A DNA stretch of 64,000 nt from the NCBI GenBank assembly GCA_951812665.1, contig CATOST010000022.1:24191-88190 (forward strand), written 5' to 3'. Position 1 is the stretch's first letter, and each line of letters begins with the position of its first letter. Positions 1 to 8,027 of the stretch are shown here, in pieces. The notes beneath the pieces are model-generated. The model ran no database searches and was not told where the DNA came from. It worked only from the letters and a program-made list of their open reading frames with translations. Position numbers and translations under genes: made by a program. This DNA comes from an uncultured Acidobacteriota bacterium. Lineage in GTDB: Bacteria; Acidobacteriota; UBA6911; RPQK01; JAJDTT01.

Positions 1-1472
1 ATCTTCTCCTGAAAGGGACTCCGGACCAGACCGTCCCCGTGCTCGGCCGAAAGGGCGCCACCGTATTTCAGGACCAGGTCGGCAACCTCCCCTGCGATGC
101 GGGCGAACTTGTCCACGCCGTCTGCCGTCTTGAGATCCACCACGGGACGGACGTGGAGGAGGCCGACCGAAGCGTGGGCATAGAATCCTGCCCGGGTCTG
201 GTGGCGCTCCAGCACCTCCATGAAGCGCCGGATGTACTCCTTGAGATGCTCCGGCGCCACCGCCGTGTCCTCCACGAAGGAGTGGGCCTTGGCGTCGCCC
301 CGCTGCGACATGGACAAGCCGAGCCCGGCCTTGCGCAATCGCCAGATGCGAGCCTGGGCGTCGGGCTCCAGCGCCCGGTGAAAGTGGCTGCCCATTTGCC
401 GGTTCGCCAGATCCGCTTCCAGGCGGTCGACTCGACCGGCAAGCTCTTCCACCGTGTCCCCCGTGAGCTCCACCAGCAGGACGCCCCCGGGGTCTCCCCG
501 GATGAAGTCGCGCAGCGGCTCATACTCGGTCTTGCCCTTGGTCGTATCCAGGATAAAGCGGTCCAAGAGCTCCACCGCCGACGGGCCGTGCTCCAGAATG
601 GGAGACACCGCGTCCAGGGCATCCAGGACCCCGTCGAACTGGACCGAGCAGAGGACCCGGCGCTTGGGAAGGGGAACCAGGCGCAGCTTGGCCGCCACGG
701 CCAGGCCCAGGGTGCCTTCCGACCCCACCATGATCCGGGAGAGGTTGAAGGAGTCGGCCGTGGGGACGAAGTCGTCCAGGTTGTAGCCGCCGACGCGGCG
801 GAGAATCTTGGGATAGCACCGGTCGATTTCCTCCGCATGGCGGCGCGCCAGATAGCGGACCATCCGGTAGCAGTGACCCTCCAGGTCCCGGCTCCGGCAA
901 CGCGAATCCAGGTCTTCCTCCGCCACGGGAGCGAAATGCGCCAGGCTCCCGTCCGAGAGCACCACGTCCAGCTCCAGAACGTAGTCGATGGTCTTGCCGT
1001 AGACCACGGAACGGGTCCCTGCCGAGTTGTTGGCCATGGCGCCTCCCACCGTGGCCCGGTTCGAGGTGGAGAGGTCCAGAGGCAGTATCAGGCCGTGGGG
1101 TTTGAGGGCGAGATTCAGCTCGTCCAGGACGATCCCCGGCTCCACCACCACGGTTCGGCCTTCCACGTCCAGCTCCAGGATCCGGTTCATGTACTTGGAG
1201 AAGTCGAGTTGGAGACCGCTGCCGATGGCCTGGCCCGCCTGCGAGGTCCCTCCGCCACGGGCGGTGATGGGAACGCCGTAGCGGCGGCAGGTGCGGACGG
1301 TCCGGATTACGTCCTCCACGCACCGGGGGAGCACCACTCCTTGGGGCATGATCTGGTAGATGCTGGCGTCGGTGGAGTAGATGGCCCTGGAGATCCGGTC
1401 GAAACGGACCTCCCCCTGGAGGGCGGAGCGCAGGGTCGATTCCAGGGTCTTACTCAGGGATTCGGTCGCCAT
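1..1472 (-). CDS. FAD-linked oxidase, GlcD/D-lactate dehydrogenase type (partial, C-terminus beyond window)
   Basis: Flavin-dependent oxidase of the GlcD family, expected to oxidise a 2-hydroxy acid such as glycolate, D-lactate or D-glycerate. About 490 residues are visible, from an ATG at 1472. The PCMH-type FAD-binding signature ARGGGTSQAGQ lies at residues 71-81 and ANNSAGTRSVVYGKT at 148-161; the C-terminal oxidase domain contains SAEHGDGLVRS close to the window edge, the HGDG motif typical of this family. The gene runs off the left end, so it cannot be told whether an iron-sulfur CCG/GlpC-like domain follows, as in the long ~950-residue form. The start lies 16 nt after the stop of the Rid gene, so it is the last visible gene of a minus-strand operon (aminotransferase, GntP, Rid, oxidase). 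The substrate is inferred from neighbours only. Confidence 0.85.
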   Translation of the reverse strand, partial: MATESLSKTLESTLRSALQGEVRFDRISRAIYSTDASIYQIMPQGVVLPRCVEDVIRTVRTCRRYGVPITARGGGTSQAGQAIGSGLQLDFSKYMNRILELDVEGRTVVVEPGIVLDELNLALKPHGLILPLDLSTSNRATVGGAMANNSAGTRSVVYGKTIDYVLELDVVLSDGSLAHFAPVAEEDLDSRCRSRDLEGHCYRMVRYLARRHAEEIDRCYPKILRRVGGYNLDDFVPTADSFNLSRIMVGSEGTLGLAVAAKLRLVPLPKRRVLCSVQFDGVLDALDAVSPILEHGPSAVELLDRFILDTTKGKTEYEPLRDFIRGDPGGVLLVELTGDTVEELAGRVDRLEADLANRQMGSHFHRALEPDAQARIWRLRKAGLGLSMSQRGDAKAHSFVEDTAVAPEHLKEYIRRFMEVLERHQTRAGFYAHASVGLLHVRPVVDLKTADGVDKFARIAGEVADLVLKYGGALSAEHGDGLVRSPFQEK

Positions 1473-1488
1473 GCCTAACTGGCCGGGG

Positions 1489-1905
1489 TCAAGGGAGAGC
1501 CGCCACGGCCTTGATCTCCACCAGGGCGTCGGACCCGCCCAGGGACTCGATGTTGATCAGGGTGTTGGCGGGATAGTCGGCGTTGGGGTAGAGCTCGACA
1601 AAGAGTTCGGCCCGCGCCTTCAGAAAGGGCCGAACCGATTCCACACCCACCAGATAAGTGGTGAATTCCACCACGTCCTGAAAAGAAGCGCCCGCGCTCT
1701 TCAGAACCAGTCCCAGATTGGTGAACACCTGCCGGGTCTGCGCCTCGGCGTCCCCTTTACCGATGATCTCCCCTTTGGAATTCTGGGCCACCTGGCCGGC
1801 GATGAACAGGAAATGACCTCCCCGGACCCGGATGGCCTCTGAGTACTGTCCCGTCGGCGCCGGTATTCCCTCCGGCTCGATGACGGTTCTGCGAGATGAC
1901 TGCAT
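1489..1905 (-). CDS. Rid (YjgF/YER057c/UK114) family protein lacking the RidA arginine
   Basis: 138-residue protein of the Rid superfamily, small trimeric proteins. RidA itself hydrolyses reactive enamine/imine intermediates made by PLP enzymes. The fold signature is clear: FIAGQVAQNSKGEIIGKG near residues 34-51 and a C-terminal DALVEIKAVAALP. Archetypal RidA has Pro-Ala-Arg-Ser before its last strand, with Arg105 binding the substrate carboxylate. Here the matching stretch reads YPANTLINIESL, with Asn in place of Arg, so the protein probably belongs to a Rid subgroup without classic imine deaminase activity. It sits between the GntP permease (35 nt upstream) and the FAD oxidase (16 nt downstream) in one operon. 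A role in handling an unstable product of the neighbouring oxidase or aminotransferase is an inference. Confidence 0.9.
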   Translation of the reverse strand: MQSSRRTVIEPEGIPAPTGQYSEAIRVRGGHFLFIAGQVAQNSKGEIIGKGDAEAQTRQVFTNLGLVLKSAGASFQDVVEFTTYLVGVESVRPFLKARAELFVELYPNADYPANTLINIESLGGSDALVEIKAVAALP

Positions 1906-1940
1906 TCAACCGGCCTCCTTGAATACTCCGAACACTCCGA

Positions 1941-3305
1941 TCAGAGGATCCCCACCGCCCACAGCAGATAGACCACGGCGAAGGAGACTCCTCCTCCCAC
2001 CAGCGTGCCGCCGCCGTAGCCCCAGATGGCCTCCCTCACCGGCAGACCGCTCAGCGACGTGCAGACCCAGAAATAGCTGCTGTTGACGTATTTGATGATC
2101 ACCGACCCGCAGGCCCCGGCCAGCATGGCCGCTTCGGGCGACAGGGAGAGGTCATCCAGCATGGGCGCCACCAGGGACGCCGCCGTGATCACTCCCACGG
2201 TGGTGGACCCGGTGATCATGTTTCCCAGGATGCCGATGACGAAGGGTAGCAGAATCGCCGGCAGTCCCGATGCCGCGAAGGCCTCGGCCAGCACTCCCAC
2301 CGCCGGCGTCGCCTTGAGAATGGCGCTCAGGGAACCGCCCAGACCGGTGACCACCAAGATCATGGCGGAGGCCCGGAGCCCGTCCTCGATCCAAACGGAC
2401 CGGGCCGATTTCCGATCCTCGGGGCTCCGGATGTTCCACCAGGCCAGGACCAGTCCGATGGACAGGGCGATCACGGGCCATCCCAGATACTCCAGGATCC
2501 GGCGCGCCGGATGACCCTCCTCCAAGAGGAATCGGACCACGCTCTGGCTCGAAATCAATACGACCGGAACGGCGATGGGGGCGTAGGATCGCAAGGTTCC
2601 CGGACGGCCCGAGTTCTCCTCCTCCGAGACCGGATCTTTCGAGAACTCCTCGGAAGGAAGCGTCCGGAGGCGAGGCCCCACCAGGTACTGGCCCCAGACC
2701 CACCCGGCCAGCGACCCGGCCAGGCAGGCGAGGCTGCCGTAGATGATGGTCCGGCCGATGTCGGCTCCCACCAGGGCCGCAGCCGCCAGCGGACCTGGAG
2801 TGGGAGGGACGACGGCATGGGTCAACTGGATCGCGGACACCAGGCCGATGGACATGACCCCCATGCCGACGCCCATGATCCTGGCGGCGGAGTGGACCAG
2901 AGGATTCAGGATGACGTAGGCCACGTCCGAGAAGATGGCCACCCCCAGCACGAATCCGCTCAAGGTCAGGGCCAAGGGCATGCGGTGCGCCCCCGCCAAG
3001 TTCACCATGGACCGCGTGATGACCTGGATGGCCCCCGTGTGCTTGAGGAACTCGGCGATGATGGAGCCCAGAACGATGACCACGCCGATCTTCCCCAGGG
3101 TGTTGCCGAAGCCCTCCTGGAAGGCCTGGATGAAGACGGAGCGCCGGACTCCCGGCATCAGGCCCAGCAGGAGTAGCGGGACCATGAGGGCCAGAAGGAC
3201 GTGCCACTTCCAGCGCGCCGCCAGGAACAGGAGCAACACGACGACGCAGAAGAAACCGACCAGCGCCAGGACGGGATCGGAGATGGCCTGCTGGGAGGGA
3301 TCCAT
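1941..3305 (-). CDS. GntP-family permease (gluconate:H+ symporter family)
   Basis: 454-residue polytopic membrane protein with about a dozen hydrophobic segments, for example ALVGFFCVVVLLLFLAA near residue 15 and LLPFVIGILGNMITGSTTVG near residue 355. The sequence and length (~450) fit the GntP/DsdX/GlpTR family of proton-coupled symporters for gluconate, D-serine, glycerate and similar small carboxylates. The family pattern GFGNTLGKIGVVIVLGSIIA is visible near residues 65-84. It begins 9 nt after the stop of the class V aminotransferase and is followed by the Rid gene, so the three are co-transcribed. The context (aminotransferase of the serine/alanine-glyoxylate type plus hydroxy-acid oxidase) suggests a small hydroxy- or amino-acid as cargo; the exact substrate cannot be read from sequence. 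Confidence 0.9.
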   Translation of the reverse strand: MDPSQQAISDPVLALVGFFCVVVLLLFLAARWKWHVLLALMVPLLLLGLMPGVRRSVFIQAFQEGFGNTLGKIGVVIVLGSIIAEFLKHTGAIQVITRSMVNLAGAHRMPLALTLSGFVLGVAIFSDVAYVILNPLVHSAARIMGVGMGVMSIGLVSAIQLTHAVVPPTPGPLAAAALVGADIGRTIIYGSLACLAGSLAGWVWGQYLVGPRLRTLPSEEFSKDPVSEEENSGRPGTLRSYAPIAVPVVLISSQSVVRFLLEEGHPARRILEYLGWPVIALSIGLVLAWWNIRSPEDRKSARSVWIEDGLRASAMILVVTGLGGSLSAILKATPAVGVLAEAFAASGLPAILLPFVIGILGNMITGSTTVGVITAASLVAPMLDDLSLSPEAAMLAGACGSVIIKYVNSSYFWVCTSLSGLPVREAIWGYGGGTLVGGGVSFAVVYLLWAVGIL

Positions 3306-3314
3306 GACGACAAC

Positions 3315-4496
3315 CTACAGCGACCGAGCCAGAAACTTCAGCGCTGCGGGGACGCCTCCCGGGCTGTGCGGCACGCCCGCCAGATCCAGCCCCATCTCCA
3401 CGCCGCAGAGGGTGCCCGCCAACATCAGCTCGTTGAAGTCACCCAGGTGACCGATCCGGAAGACCCGCTTCCGAACTTTTCCCAGTCCCGTACCCAGAGA
3501 CATGTCGAAACGCTCCAGGATCAGCTTCCGCAACAGGTCTGCGTCGTGACCTTCGGGCAGGCGGACCGCCGTCAGCGAATCGGAGTACTCGCGCGGGTCG
3601 AGAGCCTGCAGTTCCAGGCCCCAGGCCCGGACCGCCGTCCGGGTGGCTTTGGCCAACCTGGAATGCCGGCCGAAGACGTTCTCCAGGCCCTCCTCCAACA
3701 GCATGTCCAGGGCCACATCCAATCCGTAAAGGAGATTGGAGGCGGGCGTGTAGGGGAAGAACCCCTTGGCATTTTCCTTCAACGCCGGCTTCCAGTCCCA
3801 GTAGGAGCGAGGCAACCGAGCCTCTTCGGCGACGGCCAGCGCTTTCTCGCTCAGTGCGTTCAATCCCAGGCCCGGAGGCAGCATCAGCCCCTTCTGCGAG
3901 GCGGCGACGGTCACGTCCACACCCCATTCGTCATGACGGTAGTCGATGGAACCCAGGGACGAGATGGTGTCCACCAGGAGCAGGGCGGGATGCCCCGCTC
4001 GGTCCATGGCCTGGCGAATCGCCGCCACATCGCTGGTGACCCCGGTGGAAGTCTCGTTGTGCACCATGCCCACGGCCCCGATTCGGTGGGAGGTATCCCG
4101 GGAGAGCCGGGACTCGACGTCCGCTGCATCGACTCCCCGGCGCCAGTCGCCCGGCGCCAGCTCGACCTCCAAACCCAGACGGCCGGCCAGTTGGGACCAG
4201 AGCACCGCGAAGTGACCGGTCTCGAACATGAGCACGCGGTCCCCGGGAGAGAGCGTGTTCACCAGGGCCGCTTCCCAGGCTCCGGTCCCGGAGGCGGGAT
4301 AGAGGAGGACCGGGCCCCGGGTCCGGAACACCTCCCGGAGACGGCGCAGGACGCGTCGCGTCAGACTCGCCAGTTCCGGCCCCCGATGGTCCTCGGTGGC
4401 GCGAGACATGGCGCGCAGAACCCGCTCGGGAACGTTGGTGGGACCTGGGATCTGCAGGAAATGGCGACCGGACCGGCGCCCCTTGGAGTCAGACAT
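3315..4496 (-). CDS. Class V aminotransferase, alanine-glyoxylate / serine-pyruvate type
   Basis: PLP-dependent aminotransferase of the AGAT/SPT group. It starts with the conserved LQIPGPTNVPERVLRAM, continues through LLYPASGTGAWEAA (cofactor phosphate pocket), LLVDTISSLGS (Asp contacting the pyridine nitrogen) and VAASQKGLMLPPGL, where the Lys in SQK forms the Schiff base. I chose the ATG at 4496 (393 residues); an upstream ATG at 4559 would add a 21-residue arginine-rich leader that falls in a repeat and has no family support. It is the promoter-proximal gene of the minus-strand operon with GntP, Rid and the GlcD-type oxidase. A plausible pathway is oxidation of glycolate or a related acid to glyoxylate, then transamination to glycine. 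Serine or alanine as amino donor is family knowledge, not shown here. Confidence 0.9.
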   Translation of the reverse strand: MSDSKGRRSGRHFLQIPGPTNVPERVLRAMSRATEDHRGPELASLTRRVLRRLREVFRTRGPVLLYPASGTGAWEAALVNTLSPGDRVLMFETGHFAVLWSQLAGRLGLEVELAPGDWRRGVDAADVESRLSRDTSHRIGAVGMVHNETSTGVTSDVAAIRQAMDRAGHPALLLVDTISSLGSIDYRHDEWGVDVTVAASQKGLMLPPGLGLNALSEKALAVAEEARLPRSYWDWKPALKENAKGFFPYTPASNLLYGLDVALDMLLEEGLENVFGRHSRLAKATRTAVRAWGLELQALDPREYSDSLTAVRLPEGHDADLLRKLILERFDMSLGTGLGKVRKRVFRIGHLGDFNELMLAGTLCGVEMGLDLAGVPHSPGGVPAALKFLARSL

Positions 4497-4541
4497 GGGG
4501 GCCACAGGATAGCAGCGCCGTCGCCGCGAATACAGTTCGCC

Positions 4542-4596
4542 GGGAGCGGCGTGTTTCACGCGCCGATCTGGGAGCGGCGTGTTTCAGGCGCCGATC
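4542..4596. repeat. Two copies of the GGCGT-TTTCA-GGCGCC hairpin repeat
   Basis: Two near-identical units of about 27 bp in direct orientation, each GGGAGCGGCGTGTTTCA followed by a CGCGCCGATC or GGCGCCGATC end. They lie just upstream of the aminotransferase start. The same unit (GGAGCGGCGTCTTTCAGG) recurs at 53.26 and 54.19 kb, and in the opposite orientation at 4627-4672. Confidence 0.75.
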
Positions 4597-4626
4597 CCGT
4601 AAATGAACACAGTGCTGAGGATTAGT

Positions 4627-4695
4627 GGGCGCCTGAAAGACGCCCTTCCCAGTGGGCGCCTGAAAGACGCCCCACCAGACGCCCCACCAGACGCT
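4627..4695. repeat. Inverted copies of the same hairpin plus a short direct repeat
   Basis: Two copies of GGGCGCCTGAAAGACGCCC (4627-4645 and 4654-4672), which are the reverse complement of the unit at 4542-4596, followed by three short direct repeats ending in ACGCCCC/ACGCTCC (4667-4695). Together with the 4542-4596 pair they form an inverted arrangement inside the intergenic space between the divergent aminotransferase and CocE-type hydrolase genes. Confidence 0.75.
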
Positions 4696-4734
4696 CCTCA
4701 GTGTATGGTATTTGTAATGTACGCAGGTAATGCC

Positions 4735-6624
4735 ATGAAACAAGCGATCCTTTCCCTCTCCTTCATTTGGACCCTTCTCCCCCTCTCCGGACAGGAGATG
4801 GATCAGAAGGAGTACATCCGGGCCAACTACGGCAAGTTCGAGTACCGGATTCCCATGCGGGACGGGGTCCGGCTCTTCACCCCCGTCTACGTGCCCAACG
4901 ACCGTTCCCGAACCTACCCGATCCTGCTCTACCGGACACCCTACAGTTCCCGACCCTATGGTCCGGACCGCTATCGTTCTTCACTCGGTCCGACCCCCGA
5001 GTTCGCTCGGGACGGATACATCTTCGTCTACCAGGACGTCCGGGGCCGGTACATGTCCGAAGGCGAGTTCGTCCAACTGACGCCCCATCTGACGGAGAAG
5101 AGCACCCCTCAGGACATCGACGAGAGCACCGACACCTACGACACCATCGAATGGCTCATCACCCACCTGCCGGGACACAACGGACGGGTGGGCCAGTGGG
5201 GCATCTCCTACCCCGGTTTCTATACGGCGGCCGGGATGATCGATACCCACCCGGCCTTGAAGGCCGCCTCTCCCCAGGCCCCCGTTGGCGACTTCTATTT
5301 CGACGACTTCCACCATCACGGCGCCTTCTTTCTGGCGCATGCATTCAGTTTTTTCGCCCGGCACGCCAAACCCCGGCCCAAGCCCACCACCGAACCGTTG
5401 GTCCCCTTCGAATACGGAACGCCGGACGGATACCGGTTTTTTTTGGACCTGGGCCCCCTGTCCAACATCAACCGGGTCCACCTGAAGGGAGAGATCGAGT
5501 TCTGGAACCAGATGATGGAGCATCCCCGCTATGACGCCTTTTGGCAGAAGCGGGGCATCGTCCAGCATCTCAAGAACGTCCGTTGCGCGGTGATGACCGT
5601 GGGGGGCTGGTTCGACGCCGAGGATCTCTACGGTCCGCTCGAGATCTACCGTTCGGTGGAGCGGAACAACCCCGACATCTCCAACGTCCTGGTGATGGGC
5701 CCGTGGGCTCACGGCGACTGGGGTCGGCGATCGGGTTCGGGCCTGGGCAATGCCCGCTTCGGCTTCGACACCTCCGATTTCTATCGGGAACGGATCATCC
5801 GTCCCTTCTTCCGCTACCACCTGAAGGGTGAGGGCAAGGCCGACCTCCCCGAGGCCTACGTCTTCGAAACCGGCGCCAACCGGTGGCGGACCTTCGATTC
5901 CTGGCCTCCCCCCTCGCTCAAGCCGTACCGCCTCTACCTCCGGGGCCAGGGGAAACTTTCTCCTCAGCCTCCCGAGACCGGTCAGGAGGGGTTCGACGAA
6001 TTCGTGAGCGATCCGGCCAAGCCGGTCCCCTTCAGCCAGGACATCTCCCCCGGGATGACCCGGGAGTACATGACCGACGACCAGAGATTCGCGGCGCGGC
6101 GTCCCGACGTCCTGGCTTATCAGACCCCGGTGCTGGAACAGGACCTGACCCTGGCCGGACCGCTGGAGGCCGAACTCTGGGTCTCCACCACGGCCGGGGA
6201 CGCCGACTGGGTGGTGAAGCTCATCGACGTTCTCCCCGACTCGGCCCCGGACAACCAGCCCAATCCCAGGCGAGTTCGAATGGGGGGCTACCAGATGATG
6301 ATCCGGAGTGAAGTGATCCGTGGGCGTTTCCGGAATTCCTACGAGCACCCGGAGCCGTTCGAGCCGGGCCGCCCGACCCAGGTCCGGCTTCCCCTGCAGG
6401 ACGTCTTCCACACCTTCAAGGCGGGACATCAGGTCATGGTCCAGATTCAGAGCAGCTGGTTTCCCCTGGTGGACCGGAACCCCCAGAAGTACGTCCCCAA
6501 CATCTTCAAGGCGGGCGATGAGGATTTCATCCGGGCGACCCACCGGGTCTACCGTTCCCCCCGGCATCCCACCCAACTGAAGCTGGGGGTGATCGAGCCG
6601 GCGGACCGCGCCCCGGAGCATTGA
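4735..6624 (+). CDS. CocE/NonD-family serine hydrolase (X-Pro dipeptidyl-peptidase S15-like), secreted
   Basis: 629-residue alpha/beta hydrolase of the CocE/NonD family (cocaine esterase, glutaryl-7-ACA acylase, X-Pro dipeptidyl peptidase relatives). The chosen start at 4735 gives a signal peptide (MKQAILSLSFIWTLLPLSGQ); an ATG at 4603 would only add translated hairpin repeats. The catalytic serine is in GQWGISYPGFYTAA (Ser158), the family G-x-S-Y-x-G nucleophile elbow. Candidates for the acid and base are in GGWFDAEDLYGP and PWAHGDWGRR. The C-terminal third is the jelly-roll domain with QTPVLEQDLTLAGPLEAELW. Predicted to cleave an acyl, ester or peptide bond outside the cytoplasm; the substrate is unknown. 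It has its own upstream region and is divergent from the aminotransferase operon. Confidence 0.88.
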   Translation: MKQAILSLSFIWTLLPLSGQEMDQKEYIRANYGKFEYRIPMRDGVRLFTPVYVPNDRSRTYPILLYRTPYSSRPYGPDRYRSSLGPTPEFARDGYIFVYQDVRGRYMSEGEFVQLTPHLTEKSTPQDIDESTDTYDTIEWLITHLPGHNGRVGQWGISYPGFYTAAGMIDTHPALKAASPQAPVGDFYFDDFHHHGAFFLAHAFSFFARHAKPRPKPTTEPLVPFEYGTPDGYRFFLDLGPLSNINRVHLKGEIEFWNQMMEHPRYDAFWQKRGIVQHLKNVRCAVMTVGGWFDAEDLYGPLEIYRSVERNNPDISNVLVMGPWAHGDWGRRSGSGLGNARFGFDTSDFYRERIIRPFFRYHLKGEGKADLPEAYVFETGANRWRTFDSWPPPSLKPYRLYLRGQGKLSPQPPETGQEGFDEFVSDPAKPVPFSQDISPGMTREYMTDDQRFAARRPDVLAYQTPVLEQDLTLAGPLEAELWVSTTAGDADWVVKLIDVLPDSAPDNQPNPRRVRMGGYQMMIRSEVIRGRFRNSYEHPEPFEPGRPTQVRLPLQDVFHTFKAGHQVMVQIQSSWFPLVDRNPQKYVPNIFKAGDEDFIRATHRVYRSPRHPTQLKLGVIEPADRAPEH

Positions 6625-6665
6625 CTCCCTCTGGCAGGCGTGGCTAAATTGTTGAAAAGTAAATA

Positions 6666-8027
6666 ATGTTTCGCTTGGACACTCCGCGCCCGGTTCCCTT
6701 CTGCGACGGCCTCAGCCGGCGGGATTTTCTCCATGCCGGCGCGCTGTCCTGCCTGGGTCTGAGCCTCGCCGACCTCTGCAGGCTGGAGGCCCGGGGCGCC
6801 GTGGACCGGAGCCGCGACGTCAACTGCATCTTTCTCTTCCTGGTGGGCGGCCCGTCCCAGATGGACACCTGGGACCTGAAGCCGGAGGCGCCGTCCGAGA
6901 TCCGCGGGCCCTACCGGCCCATCCCCACCAACGTTCCCGGGATCCGGATCTCGGAAATCTTTCCCCGAATGGCCCGCCATGCGGACCGCTACGCCCTGGT
7001 TCGATCCTTCCATCACAATGTGCCCGCCCATCCCCTGGCCCACTATCTGGTCCAGACCGGCCAGACCTTCTCTCCCGGGATCGTCTACCCCAATCTGGGC
7101 TGTGCCGCCGGTTTTCTGAAGGGCGCCGAATCCGAGTTGCCCCCCCATCTGGTCCTTCCCATCCCGCTGACGTCCCGCAAGGGACAGTCCGCCGGTTTTC
7201 TGGGCAAGACCCATGATCCTTTCCTGATCCACTCGGACCCCTCGCGGGACGATTTCCGGATTCAGGACCTGGTTCCGCCGGAGTACGTCTCCGCCATCCG
7301 GGTGGAACGGGCCCGAGCCTTCCGGCACGTGGTCGACCGGGCATTCCGGACCTTCGAAGAGGGCAGCGCCGCGACCCGGCTACTCGATTCCGCTTACCAC
7401 CAGGCCTACAGCATTGTTTCCTCGGCCCAGGCCCGGGCGGCCTTCGACCTGAAGTCGGAGGAAGACCAGTTGCGGGACCGCTACGGGGGGAACCGGTTTG
7501 GCCAGAGCTGCCTGCTGGCGCGGCGTCTGGTGGAAGCAGGGGTCCGCTTCGTGACCATCAACATGTTCGACGATTTCGGGGGCGGCGTCTCCTGGGACGT
7601 TCACGGTTCGTCTCCCTTCAGTCCCATCACCGAGCTGGACAAGCTGGGACCCATGTTCGACAACGCCTTCACCTCCCTGATCGAGGACCTCCACGACCGG
7701 GGCCTGCTGGAGCAGACCCTGGTGGTGGCCATGGGAGAATTCGGAAGGACTCCCAAGATCAACCCGGCCGGGGGGCGGGACCACTGGCCGTCGGTCTCGA
7801 CCATCATCCTGGCAGGAGGAGGCATCCGGGGCGGGCAGGTGGTCGGTTCCTCGGATCGAATCGCGGCGGAACCCCGCGATCGGCCCGTGGGACCCCAGGA
7901 GGTCCTGGCCACCATCTACAAGGCCCTGGGGATCGACCTCCATACCGAGCTCCCCGGTCCCCAGAGCCGGCCCATTCCCATCGTGGACATCGGCGTGGAG
8001 CCGATTCACGAGCTCTTTGGCGGCTGA
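6666..8027 (+). CDS. DUF1501 (sulfatase-fold) protein with Tat-like signal
   Basis: 453-residue protein of the DUF1501 family, secreted alkaline-phosphatase/sulfatase-fold proteins of unknown activity abundant in Planctomycetes and Acidobacteria. A twin-arginine-like leader is present: GLSRRDFLHAGALSCLGLSL at residues 15-34. Family landmarks are NCIFLFLVGGPSQMDTWDLK, FPRMARHADRYALVRSFHH, an EAGVRFVTINMFDDFGG block and the C-terminal VVAMGEFGRTPKINPAGGRDHW. Its stop overlaps the next gene (TGATGA), so the two are translationally coupled. In these organisms DUF1501 genes habitually pair with DUF1549/DUF1553 cytochrome-like genes, as here and again at 48.8-53.2 kb. The biochemical role is not established. 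A lower-GC stretch (TTGTTGAAAAGTAAATA) just upstream of the start may hold the promoter. Confidence 0.88.
   Translation: MFRLDTPRPVPFCDGLSRRDFLHAGALSCLGLSLADLCRLEARGAVDRSRDVNCIFLFLVGGPSQMDTWDLKPEAPSEIRGPYRPIPTNVPGIRISEIFPRMARHADRYALVRSFHHNVPAHPLAHYLVQTGQTFSPGIVYPNLGCAAGFLKGAESELPPHLVLPIPLTSRKGQSAGFLGKTHDPFLIHSDPSRDDFRIQDLVPPEYVSAIRVERARAFRHVVDRAFRTFEEGSAATRLLDSAYHQAYSIVSSAQARAAFDLKSEEDQLRDRYGGNRFGQSCLLARRLVEAGVRFVTINMFDDFGGGVSWDVHGSSPFSPITELDKLGPMFDNAFTSLIEDLHDRGLLEQTLVVAMGEFGRTPKINPAGGRDHWPSVSTIILAGGGIRGGQVVGSSDRIAAEPRDRPVGPQEVLATIYKALGIDLHTELPGPQSRPIPIVDIGVEPIHELFGG

Noticed and set aside
39..1478. 479-codon open frame on the plus strand over the FAD oxidase
   Set aside because: Opposite-strand shadow of a GC-rich coding region. 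Its translation has no family pattern, whereas the minus strand reads a clear GlcD-type oxidase.
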